From SpSt-77 sp049972045 (lineage in GTDB: Bacteria; Chloroflexota; Anaerolineae; B4-G1; DUEL01), in assembly GCA_049972045.1 (NCBI GenBank), contig JBMFKS010000057.1, forward strand, positions 1-19,423: 19,423 nucleotides of DNA, read 5' to 3'. Numbering within the stretch: position 1 is the stretch's first letter; the number at the start of each line of letters is the position of its first letter. The notes below the pieces were generated by a model. That model made no database searches and was not told the DNA's origin. It was given only the letters and a program-made list of their open reading frames with translations. This document shows, in pieces, positions 13,343-19,423 of this stretch. The translations under genes and the position numbers were made by a program.

Positions 13343-14381
13343 TCATGCTGGGCATTTCTCACTCCGATCCCCTGAGGCTGCCTGCTCCACCCGTTTGGCC
13401 ATCAGATACCAGACCAGAAAGAACGGGGCCATCCACACGTAGAAAATCTGGACGAAACTGGTGAACAGGCTGATCCCGTCCACTATGAAGTAGGCCGCCA
13501 GGAGGCTGATGGCCGCCGGACGTTGCCTGACCTCCAGCAACCGGATCAGCGCCGGGATCAATGCCACCAGCACAACCACGAGGTCGAAACTCCACCCGTA
13601 AGCCGCTGTGACCGTAGAGACCAGTACCAGGATAGGAAGATGATGTTCCCACAGCCAGTTGCTGCGATGTCGGTGCCAGTAGACAAGCAGCCAAAGTAGG
13701 CCGAGGGCTGGGGGGAGAAACTGAAGCCAGAAGCGGTCCACCCCCAGGAGTAGTCGCAGGAGACCTCCCAGAGTGGGCGTTGCCCAATCCCGTGGAGGAT
13801 AGTGGACAAGAGCGTGAACGTACTGCCCCCAGACCTGGGGGTTCGCCAGAGTGGCCAGTCCGGAACTGACAACAAGTGCGCCGACAAGTCCCAAGAGAAC
13901 GGCCCATCGGCGATGCGCCAGGCCATCCAGGACGACGGCGGCCAGGAAGAGATACAGCAGGTGAGGCTTGATCAGGCTCAACGAGGCTGCTGCTCCAGCC
14001 AGCACCCAGCGTTGACGGCGAAAGGAGTAAAGAAACCCGATAGGGGCTAACAACATCAGCGGAGTAATCTGTCCTGCTTTCATGACGCCCAGGGTTGGGG
14101 CGAAGGAAAGCCCAAAGAAGACGGCCAGCACCTGACGTGAGGGTCAGGCGGAGCAACAAATGGGGGTCATACGGGTTCTGCCCGGTCGCGTTCAGCCGCC
14201 CGGCGGCCCAGTATTCTACGGTATCGTCCCACCGGATGATGTCCGGTCGCGTGAGCCGCCATGCGGCGAAGAGGAGCAGGCCCGTCACAGCCAGGAGCAG
14301 CAGCGGCCAGCGAAGCCCGCGGTAGATGGAGAGAAGGCGGCTATTGGGCACCCTCGGTGTCCCTCTTTCGCAAGCGTTCAT
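13343..14381 (-). pseudogene. GT87-type mannosyltransferase with internal deletion and frameshift
   Basis: Two frames together make one GT87 protein with a missing part. The N-terminal piece (ATG 14381 to about 14132, 83 codons) has a first helix, IIRWDDTVEYWAAGRL with Asp52/53, and NPYDPHLLLRL. The C-terminal piece, in the next frame from about 14131, has MKAGQITPLMLL, LIKPHLLYLF, WATPTLGGLLRLLLG and VTAAYGWSFDLVVV, all typical of the family. From the catalytic Asp to the GQ motif there are about 51 residues, against 107-119 in the five intact copies here, so about 56-68 residues are gone. The junction lies in CCTGACGTGAGGGTCAGG (plus strand, 14131-14148). A collapsed assembly is the alternative. 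The start overlaps the upstream gene by 41 nt; GTG at 14351 is a second possible start. Confidence 0.75.
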
Positions 14382-15741
14382 ACTGAACCCCTATCCAGGT
14401 CAGCAGGACGACCATCAGCACGACCGGCAGGCGGATGCCCAGACGGCCCCGGATGGCGAACGGTTCCAGGAAAAAGAGCACCGGCCAGGAAAGCAGGAAA
14501 GCGGTCAGAGGACGGGTGAGATGACCGATACGGCGCAGGGAATCGTAAAAGAGCGCGATAGGGAGAACCAGAATCAAACAATCATGCTGGTACTGATGAG
14601 GGCTGAGCAAAGCCCCCAGCGTCAACGTAAAGGCCAGGCGCAGGTCAAACCCGGAATGCTGGGGCGCCCAGCGCGCCCGGACCCAGAGGGCCAGAACCCC
14701 CGCCGCGCCCACCGCCAGCGCTCCCATACTCACTGCCTGGATGAGAGACGCCCGTTCCGCGCCCCACCACAGAGTCAGCATCCCCTTGAGATTATACATC
14801 ACTTCCGGATAGACGCCGAAGCGGTCAAGATATCCGCTCGTCGCGGCCAGCCACTGGAGATAGTCGGACCAGATGGCGGGGCCCAGCGCGGCAACTGTCC
14901 CCCCGAGGATAACCAGCCCCGTCGCGCTGGCACTGCCCAGCGCCCGCCAGCGCCGCCCGGCCAGGAGGACCAGGGCGGGAAACAGGACGGCCTGCGGTTT
15001 GACCGCCGCCAGCGCCAGCCAGACCCCGGCCCGAACATCCTTCCCCTCCCGGAGTGCCAGGTAGAACTCCGTCAGGCACCAGAGGACGAAGAGAGAAAGG
15101 CTCNNNNNNNNNNNNNNNNNNNNNNNNNNNNNNNNNNNNNNNNNNNNNNNNNNNNNNNNNNNNNNNNNNNNNNNNNNNNNNNNNNNNNNNNNNNNNNNNN
15201 NNCCGGCCCGAACATCCTTCCCCTCCCGGAGTGCCAGGTAGAACTCCGTCAGGCACCAGAGGACGAAGAGAGAAAGGCTCTCGTGCACGAATTGCAGGAA
15301 CAAGGGGAAAAAGGCGAAAAACGCGCTCAAGAGCATCCAGCGCTCCGTCTGCTCCCAGTCGGCACTCAGGAGATGGAACCGCTGGACAACCCGGACCAGG
15401 ATTCCAACCTGGAGGGCTATCCAGCACCAAAACGCCGGGCCCAGGGGCAGCAGGGAGAACGGGGCCATCACCAGAGCAAAGTGGGGCGGGTTGAGGAAGG
15501 GGAGAACGCCGTCGTAGAACATCCGTCCGGGCCCCAGGATGGCCTGCTGGATGCGGGTCTGGAGGGCCAGGTCGTAGAGGTGGGGGCCCAGCCCCTGGCG
15601 AACGATGGCGCCGCCGGTGTAGAAGGCGGTGAAGTCGGCCCGCCAGAGCAGGCCGTCCACCGCGGCTTTGATCAGCAGGCCCAGATACCCCAGGGCGATG
15701 CCGAAGTGTAAGCCCATCAGCCACCAGAAAAGTCTCCGCAT
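14341..15741 (-). CDS. GT87-type polytopic mannosyltransferase interrupted by a scaffold gap
   Basis: This membrane protein of the GT-C class crosses the N run at 15104-15202. If the duplicated 78 nt and the 99 N are removed (177 nt, 59 codons) it reads as 407 aa, the same length as its paralogues, so the gene is probably intact. Marks are WRADFTAFYTGG with Asp36, HLYDLALQTRIQQAI, FLNPPHFALVMAPFSLLP and AAVKPQAVLFP. Where the paralogues have GQN it has VHESLSLF, so this motif is lost. SPHQYQHDCLILVLP corresponds to the late conserved histidine/aspartate region. GGAGG lies 9 nt before the ATG at 15741; an in-frame ATG at 15765 has no such site. Confidence 0.8.
   Translation of the reverse strand: MRRLFWWLMGLHFGIALGYLGLLIKAAVDGLLWRADFTAFYTGGAIVRQGLGPHLYDLALQTRIQQAILGPGRMFYDGVLPFLNPPHFALVMAPFSLLPLGPAFWCWIALQVGILVRVVQRFHLLSADWEQTERWMLLSAFFAFFPLFLQFVHESLSLFVLWCLTEFYLALREGKDVRAXXXXXXXXXXXXXXXXXXXXXXXXXXXXXXXXXXSLSLFVLWCLTEFYLALREGKDVRAGVWLALAAVKPQAVLFPALVLLAGRRWRALGSASATGLVILGGTVAALGPAIWSDYLQWLAATSGYLDRFGVYPEVMYNLKGMLTLWWGAERASLIQAVSMGALAVGAAGVLALWVRARWAPQHSGFDLRLAFTLTLGALLSPHQYQHDCLILVLPIALFYDSLRRIGHLTRPLTAFLLSWPVLFFLEPFAIRGRLGIRLPVVLMVVLLTWIGVQYERLRKRDTEGAQ
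15104..15202. other. Scaffold gap (99 N) with duplicated 78-nt flanks
   Basis: Positions 15026-15103 and 15203-15280 are identical over 78 nt, starting CCGGCCCGAACATCC and ending GAAAGGCTC. The N run between them is therefore a join of two contigs that overlap and were not merged. Removing 177 nt restores the GT87 reading frame. No biological insertion is implied. Confidence 0.95.
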
Positions 15742-15821
15742 TGCCGGGGTCCTCCGTTGCCGCATTACCCGACCGCGCCGGAGGGGTCCGTCATTTCCCA
15801 TAGAAAATGGGTGAAGCCATT

Positions 15822-17063
15822 CTACCCCCTCCTCACTGTCCAGAGCACAAGCCAAAGGTTGAATCCGAAAAGGATTTTCCCGGTTGCCAGAGCATCTAAC
15901 CCTGCGACGAAGGGAAGCAGCCGGACAGCTTCCAGGGCGATGCTCACAAACGGGACCCAGGCCGGGAGCAGGGCCCAGAGGGGCAGCGCGAGCCGCGGCA
16001 GGGCCCGACGGGCCTCCAGTGCCAGGAGCGGAGGAAGCAGGACCATCGCCGTATGGCCGTGGGCATGCCAGGTGGCAGCGAGGGTGGCAGCCAGAACGCC
16101 CAGGGTGAACCGCTCCCGGCCCATCGCATCCCGCAGGTCCGTCCGCCGCGCGGCCGCCAGAGCCACGCCCACGGTCAGAAGCATTCCCGCCCCTGTTAGC
16201 CCCCAGGCCAAGGGGGAGGGCAGAACCCTGGAGAGCAGGAGGCCGATGGACCGCCAGTTGATCATCGTTTCTGCGCCCACGACCTCCGGAACCAGGGCGG
16301 GGGCGGGAGAGGAGAAGCCCGTTAGAATCCCGGCCCAGGCCACCATCCCGGAGGGCCCGACCAGGAGCCGCGACGCTCCGAAGAGCATGGTACCCCCTGC
16401 CGCCAGACCGGCCAGGATGTCCCACCGGCGCGCCAGCGCCAGTGCAGGGACCAGCAGGACCATCGTCTGGGGTTTCAGCAGGAGGCCGCTGGCCCACAGG
16501 CCGGCCCTAAGGGGGCGCTCCCGCTCCCATTCCCGCAGGAAGGACGCCACACAGAGCATCAGCCAGAGGTTGCTCTGTCCCCACAGAAGGTTGGAGAAGA
16601 CGGGGAAAGAGAGAAGCGCCATTGCCAGCGCCCGGCGCCGGTCCGACGCCGGAAGGCTCCGCACCCACGGGCGCAGGATCGGCAGGGCGCCAAGGACATT
16701 CAGTACGGACCAGACAGCAAAGGCAGGGACGGGCCCCAGGAAGGTCAGAGGGAGAACGGGGAGGAGAAACACCGGCAGGAAGACCATCGGGATCAGCACA
16801 CAGGGCGCGTCCGGTCCGGCCACCCGGCAGAGGGCTTGCTGGATGGGGATATGGCGTTCCATGTCGTAAATGTGGGAAAATCCCTGCTCCCGGGCGATGC
16901 GGGCGGCCGCGTGGAGCGCGCGAAAGTCGGCGCCGACGGCGGGAAAGAGCCCGGCGAAACGAAGGGCCCCGGCCAGGTACAGGGCCTCCAAGACCGCCAG
17001 CGCCAAGAGAAGCAGAGAAAGCGCGGACTTTGCCCGCTCCCGGGGTTGCTCTTTACCTCTCAC
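15822..17063 (-). CDS. GT87-like polytopic mannosyltransferase, divergent member
   Basis: This 413-aa membrane protein starts at GTG 17063, which overlaps the stop of the PIG-V-like gene (GTGA). After a basic N-terminus and a first helix come AVGADFRALHAAARIAREQG with probable catalytic Asp46, HIYDMERHIPIQQAL, VLIPMVFLPVFLLPVLP, LLWGQSNLWLML (GQS 162-164), LLLKPQTMVLL (KP 197-198) and ATWHAHGHTAMVLLPPLLAL as the late conserved region. It is more distant from the others: the first loop lacks the YAAG motif and the last region reads HAHGHT. A sugar transfer from a polyprenyl phosphate donor is expected from the family. An 80-nt gap without clear signals separates it from the next gene. Confidence 0.8.
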   Translation of the reverse strand: MRGKEQPRERAKSALSLLLLALAVLEALYLAGALRFAGLFPAVGADFRALHAAARIAREQGFSHIYDMERHIPIQQALCRVAGPDAPCVLIPMVFLPVFLLPVLPLTFLGPVPAFAVWSVLNVLGALPILRPWVRSLPASDRRRALAMALLSFPVFSNLLWGQSNLWLMLCVASFLREWERERPLRAGLWASGLLLKPQTMVLLVPALALARRWDILAGLAAGGTMLFGASRLLVGPSGMVAWAGILTGFSSPAPALVPEVVGAETMINWRSIGLLLSRVLPSPLAWGLTGAGMLLTVGVALAAARRTDLRDAMGRERFTLGVLAATLAATWHAHGHTAMVLLPPLLALEARRALPRLALPLWALLPAWVPFVSIALEAVRLLPFVAGLDALATGKILFGFNLWLVLWTVRRG

Positions 17064-18460
17064 GGCACCCACGCATGGAGGACGTAGAAGCCCGTCATCA
17101 ACGCCCAGCCTATGGCCGCAACGGTCACCAGCGATAACCGTTGCCAGTGGCGACGGACCACCCGGCCCAGCGGGAGGAAAACCGGAAACGCCAGCAGCAG
17201 GTGGCGGGGGAGCNNNNNNNNNNNNNNNNNNNNNNNNNNNNNNNNNNNNNNNNNNNNNNNNNNNNNNNNNNNNNNNNNNNNNNNNNNNNNNNNNNNNNNN
17301 NNNNNNNNNNNNAACCGTTGCCAGTGGCGACGGACCACCCGGCCCAGCGGGAGGAAAACCGGAAACGCCAGCAGCAGGTGGCGGGGGAGCCCCATATACA
17401 GGTGCAGCGGGCCCGTGTGGTATGAGAAGGCCGCCAGGGCCACCGCCGCCACGTAGAGCCGGTCGCTCGTCCGTAGGCGGCACCACGAAAGCGCCAGCAG
17501 GAGCAGAAAGAACCCCGCCAGCACCAGGTTGTAGACCGTATTCAGATCCCCCGTCCGGGCCAGATGAAGGACGGCCTGCCGCAGCGCCTCCCAGGGCCAG
17601 AGGAACTCCTGGACAGGGACCACCCGGCCGGCGCTGGGGGAGACCAGCAGCGAATAGATGAGCCCGCGGACGGAGGAAAAATCGGGCGTCGCGTCCCGCA
17701 GGACGAGGAGGCGGTAAGCCACCCAGAGCCCATACCCCAGGGGTACCAAAAGAAGAGAGAGCGCTGTAAGGCGAAATTGATTTCGCCCGCTCTTTCTCTC
17801 CCTCCGCCTCGCCTCCCCCCATTCCCAGGCCAGCGGCAGGAGCAGGAAAAGCCCCTGCTGGCGGGTGAGCGCGGCCAGCCCTCCGGCGGCCCCGGCGGCC
17901 CACCAGCACCCCTGCCGGGCCCACCTCAGCGCCAGCACCGCCCAGAGCAGGAAGAGCCCCTCCGTGTAGGGGGCGAACAGGACGAAGGAGGCGGGGAAAA
18001 CGGCGAAAAGCAGCGTGCTGAACGGCGCCCGCAGCGGCCCCACCTCCCGCTCCGCCAGCCGGTGAAAGGCAACCAGCGCGCCCAGCGCAGCCAGCGTGCC
18101 GACGGTCAGCAGAGCCAGCGTCGGCGGGATCCCCAGGCGGGCCAGCGGCACCGCCAGCCAGGGGTAGAGGGGGTGGAACTGGGCGGTCCCGTCGTCGGGG
18201 CGATAGCCGAAGCGGACGATGCGCTCATACCAGAGCGCGTCCCAGCGGGCCCAGGGCGCCACCAGAACCCGCTCCAGCCAGAGGGCGAACGGGCGCGCCG
18301 GGGGCCACACCGGGACCCGCTGTTCCAGGTCTGTGATGGGCCGCAGGGTGGAGGCGAGAGCGGCTATGATGCTGGAGAGAACTCGCAGCCCGGCCCAGAA
18401 GATCAGCGGGAAGGACAGCCCTGCTGGGACCCGTCTCTTCTCCAGCGAGGCAGAACTCAT
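17060..18460 (-). CDS. PIG-V/GT76-like polytopic mannosyltransferase interrupted by a scaffold gap
   Basis: This membrane protein crosses the N run at 17214-17312. With 177 nt removed it reads as 407 aa. The motif RWDALWYERIVRFGYRPDD (72-90), then AQFHPLYPWLAVPLARLG, matches the first-loop signature of the PIG-V group (WD-x2-WY-x2-I-x3-GY, FPLYP), with Asp74 the likely catalytic residue. FAPYTEGLFLLWAVLALRWA and GGLAALTRQQGLFLLLPL correspond to the following conserved helices, and YHTGPLHLYMGLPRHLLLAFPVFLPL to the late R-H region. AAGGAG precedes the ATG at 18460, which lies 8 nt after the GalU stop. A palindromic insertion at 17754-17799 encodes about 15 residues of a cytoplasmic loop. Donor and acceptor are not known. 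Confidence 0.8.
   Translation of the reverse strand: MSSASLEKRRVPAGLSFPLIFWAGLRVLSSIIAALASTLRPITDLEQRVPVWPPARPFALWLERVLVAPWARWDALWYERIVRFGYRPDDGTAQFHPLYPWLAVPLARLGIPPTLALLTVGTLAALGALVAFHRLAEREVGPLRAPFSTLLFAVFPASFVLFAPYTEGLFLLWAVLALRWARQGCWWAAGAAGGLAALTRQQGLFLLLPLAWEWGEARRRERKSGRNQFRLTALSLLLVPLGYGLWVAYRLLVLRDATPDFSSVRGLIYSLLVSPSAGRVVPVQEFLWPWEALRQAVLHLARTGDLNTVYNLVLAGFFLLLLALSWCRLRTSDRLYVAAVALAAFSYHTGPLHLYMGLPRHLLLAFPVFLPLGRVVRRHWQRXXXXXXXXXXXXXXXXXXXXXXXXXXXXXXXXXXLPRHLLLAFPVFLPLGRVVRRHWQRLSLVTVAAIGWALMTGFYVLHAWVP
17214..17312. other. Scaffold gap (99 N) with duplicated 78-nt flanks
   Basis: Positions 17136-17213 and 17313-17390 are identical over 78 nt, starting AACCGTTGCCAGTGG and ending GCGGGGGAGC. 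Gap and overlap lengths are the same as in the other gap, so both come from the same scaffolding step. Removing 177 nt restores a single frame in the PIG-V-like gene. Confidence 0.95.
17754..17799. repeat. In-frame palindromic element in the PIG-V-like gene
   Basis: GGCGAAAT-TG-ATTTCGCC at 17770-17787 is a perfect 8-bp inverted repeat. It is extended by the imperfect outer arms AGAGAGAGCG (17754-17763) and CGCTCTTTCTCT (17788-17799). It is visibly more AT-rich than the gene around it and encodes a hydrophilic piece, RKSGRNQFRLTALS, between membrane helices. Confidence 0.55.
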
Positions 18461-18468
18461 TGTCTCCT

Positions 18469-19329
18469 TCAGGTCATCAACGACCGGAGATATGCCATCA
18501 ACTCCTCCCGCATATCCTCCCGCCGGAGGGCCGTCTGGATGGAGGCTTTGAGATGATGGAGCGGATCTCCGGCCGCCAGCCACGTCCCCTCTATCGGCTG
18601 CGCGATGACCGTCGCCCGCGCCGCCAGCCGATCTACCGCGTCCGCCATCCACAGTTCGCCACCCTTGCCTGTCTGCCGGGGGTCCAGAACGTCAAAAATC
18701 TCCGGCGTGAAGATGAAGTGGCCCACCTGCACCCAGTTGGAGGGTGCCGTGCCCGGCTCCGGTTTCTCCACGATGCGGGCCAGGACGTTGGAGGTGCCGG
18801 GTTTGAACTCCATACAGCCGTAGAGGCGGGTCTCTTCGTCCGGGACCTGCTGGGTAGCCAGGACCGCCGCCGGACGGTACTGGTCGTAGGCCTGGAGCAG
18901 TTGTTTCGGCACTGGCACGTCGGCCAGGATCATGTCGTCGCCGAACATATAGTAGAACGGTTCCCCAGGCGTGAGCCAGGGACGGGCCGCCAGCGCGGGG
19001 GAACCGTTCCCGTAGGGGAGCGTCTCCGGCTGGCGGACGAAGATGATGTTGGCCAGATGGGAAAGCCGCCGCACCTCCTCCAGCAATGCCCACTTCCCCG
19101 TCGCCTCCAGGTGGCGCTCCAGGTCGGGCGCAGGGGCAAAATGCCGCTCCACCACCTCGCTCCCGCCCCGAACAACGACGATGATCTCCGTGATCCCCGA
19201 CGCCACCAGCGATTCCACGTGGTACTGGATGAGCGGAATCCCCGCGATGGGGATCATCTCCTTCGGCAACGCCTTAGAAGCGGGCAGAAACCGCGTGCCG
19301 TATCCGGCGATGGTGATGACACCTTTCAT
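18469..19329 (-). CDS. galU: GalU-like UTP-glucose-1-phosphate uridylyltransferase / sugar nucleotidyltransferase
   Basis: This 286-aa soluble protein of the nucleotidyltransferase (GT-A-like) fold joins a sugar-1-phosphate to a nucleoside triphosphate. The signature GYGTRFLPASKALPKEMIPI lies at 9-28, followed by PLIQYHVESLVASGITEIIVV. GDD at 130-132 gives the metal-binding Asp, VEKPEPG (187-193) gives the conserved Lys, and WMADAVDRL and GTWLAAGDPLHHLKA close the active site. Two details differ from classical GalU: AGYGTR instead of AGLGTR, and PYGNGSPALAA where PLGLGHAV is usual, so the sugar or base may differ. GGAGGT lies just before the ATG. It is the first gene of the minus-strand block, suggesting that it supplies activated sugar for it. 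Confidence 0.85.
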   Translation of the reverse strand: MKGVITIAGYGTRFLPASKALPKEMIPIAGIPLIQYHVESLVASGITEIIVVVRGGSEVVERHFAPAPDLERHLEATGKWALLEEVRRLSHLANIIFVRQPETLPYGNGSPALAARPWLTPGEPFYYMFGDDMILADVPVPKQLLQAYDQYRPAAVLATQQVPDEETRLYGCMEFKPGTSNVLARIVEKPEPGTAPSNWVQVGHFIFTPEIFDVLDPRQTGKGGELWMADAVDRLAARATVIAQPIEGTWLAAGDPLHHLKASIQTALRREDMREELMAYLRSLMT

Positions 19330-19362
19330 GCCACCTCCGAGGGTTGGTAGTGGTTAGTCAAG

Positions 19363-19368
19363 TTTATA
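19363..19368 (-). promoter_or_regulatory. Candidate -10 box for the galU-led transcript
   Basis: TATAAA on the minus strand at 19363-19368 lies in a short AT-rich patch (19355-19375) that stands out from the GC-rich surroundings. It would start transcription near 19356, about 27 nt before the ATG. No clear -35 box is seen at 16-18 nt. The remaining sequence to 19423 shows no gene. Confidence 0.35.
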
Positions 19369-19423
19369 CTTATGGGTCCGAATTGCCGACGCGGCCAGGG
19401 GCCCATGCAGGCCACAAGGCGTA

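Noticed and set aside
15026..15280. 78-nt direct repeats around the N runs as real duplications
   Set aside because: Both gaps have the same overlap and N length, and removing one copy restores frames and the family length, so they are assembly artefacts.
14326..15711. Plus-strand open frame opposite a GT87 gene and crossing the N run
   Set aside because: It is antisense and composed of Gln/Glu/Gly/Pro. It stays open only because N bases contain no stops.
1..19423. tRNA or rRNA genes
   Set aside because: No cloverleaf with a GTTC-type T-loop and CCA-like end, and no rRNA-like sequence, was recognised on either strand. A covariance-model scan would be decisive.

Overview
The window is GC-rich DNA, roughly two thirds G+C by eye, with tight gene packing and frequent 4-nt start/stop overlaps. 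The gene families (ECF sigma factor next to a DUF5667 protein, a DUF5666 exported protein, many GT87-type membrane mannosyltransferases, small VanZ proteins) are most familiar to me from Chloroflexota, Anaerolineae-like lineages. This is an inference from family composition, not from a marker gene. Two runs of exactly 99 N, each flanked by the same 78-nt sequence on both sides, show that this is a draft or metagenome scaffold.

Layout. Positions 1-161 hold three GC-rich hairpins and a good sigma-70 promoter for a FemAB-type aminoacyl/GNAT-fold protein (162-1343, +). A convergent exported DUF5666 protein (1433-1816, -) is divergent from an ECF sigma factor (1967-2521, +), which overlaps by 4 nt a membrane-anchored DUF5667 protein with a Gly-Pro repeat tail (2518-3492, +). 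After a hairpin-rich 333-nt gap comes a four-gene plus-strand operon with every junction overlapping (3826-7782): two 2-hydroxyacyl-CoA dehydratase/benzoyl-CoA reductase-like subunits in BcrC-then-BcrB order, a GT4 glycosyltransferase and a short VanZ protein. No ATP-dependent activase is present in the window.

The rest (7824-19329) is all minus strand and is read from the right: a GalU-like nucleotidyltransferase, a PIG-V/GT76-like mannosyltransferase, two GT87 proteins, a GT87 gene with an internal deletion and frameshift, a possible 37-aa membrane peptide, two tandem GT87 paralogues, an 85-bp nested palindromic repeat, a polytopic GT-C-like protein, and a last GT87 protein. A bidirectional hairpin terminator separates this block from the VanZ gene. 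The block looks like a dedicated set of polyprenyl-phosphate-sugar-dependent glycosyltransferases that build or decorate an extracytoplasmic glycan or glycolipid, with GalU supplying an activated sugar.

The points most worth a second look are: the activase-less BcrC/BcrB-like pair locked into an operon with a glycosyltransferase and VanZ; three in-frame palindromic insertions within membrane glycosyltransferase genes (two related copies in one gene, one different copy in another); the decayed GT87 member; and the two scaffold joins, which disappear without loss of frame when 177 nt are removed from each.
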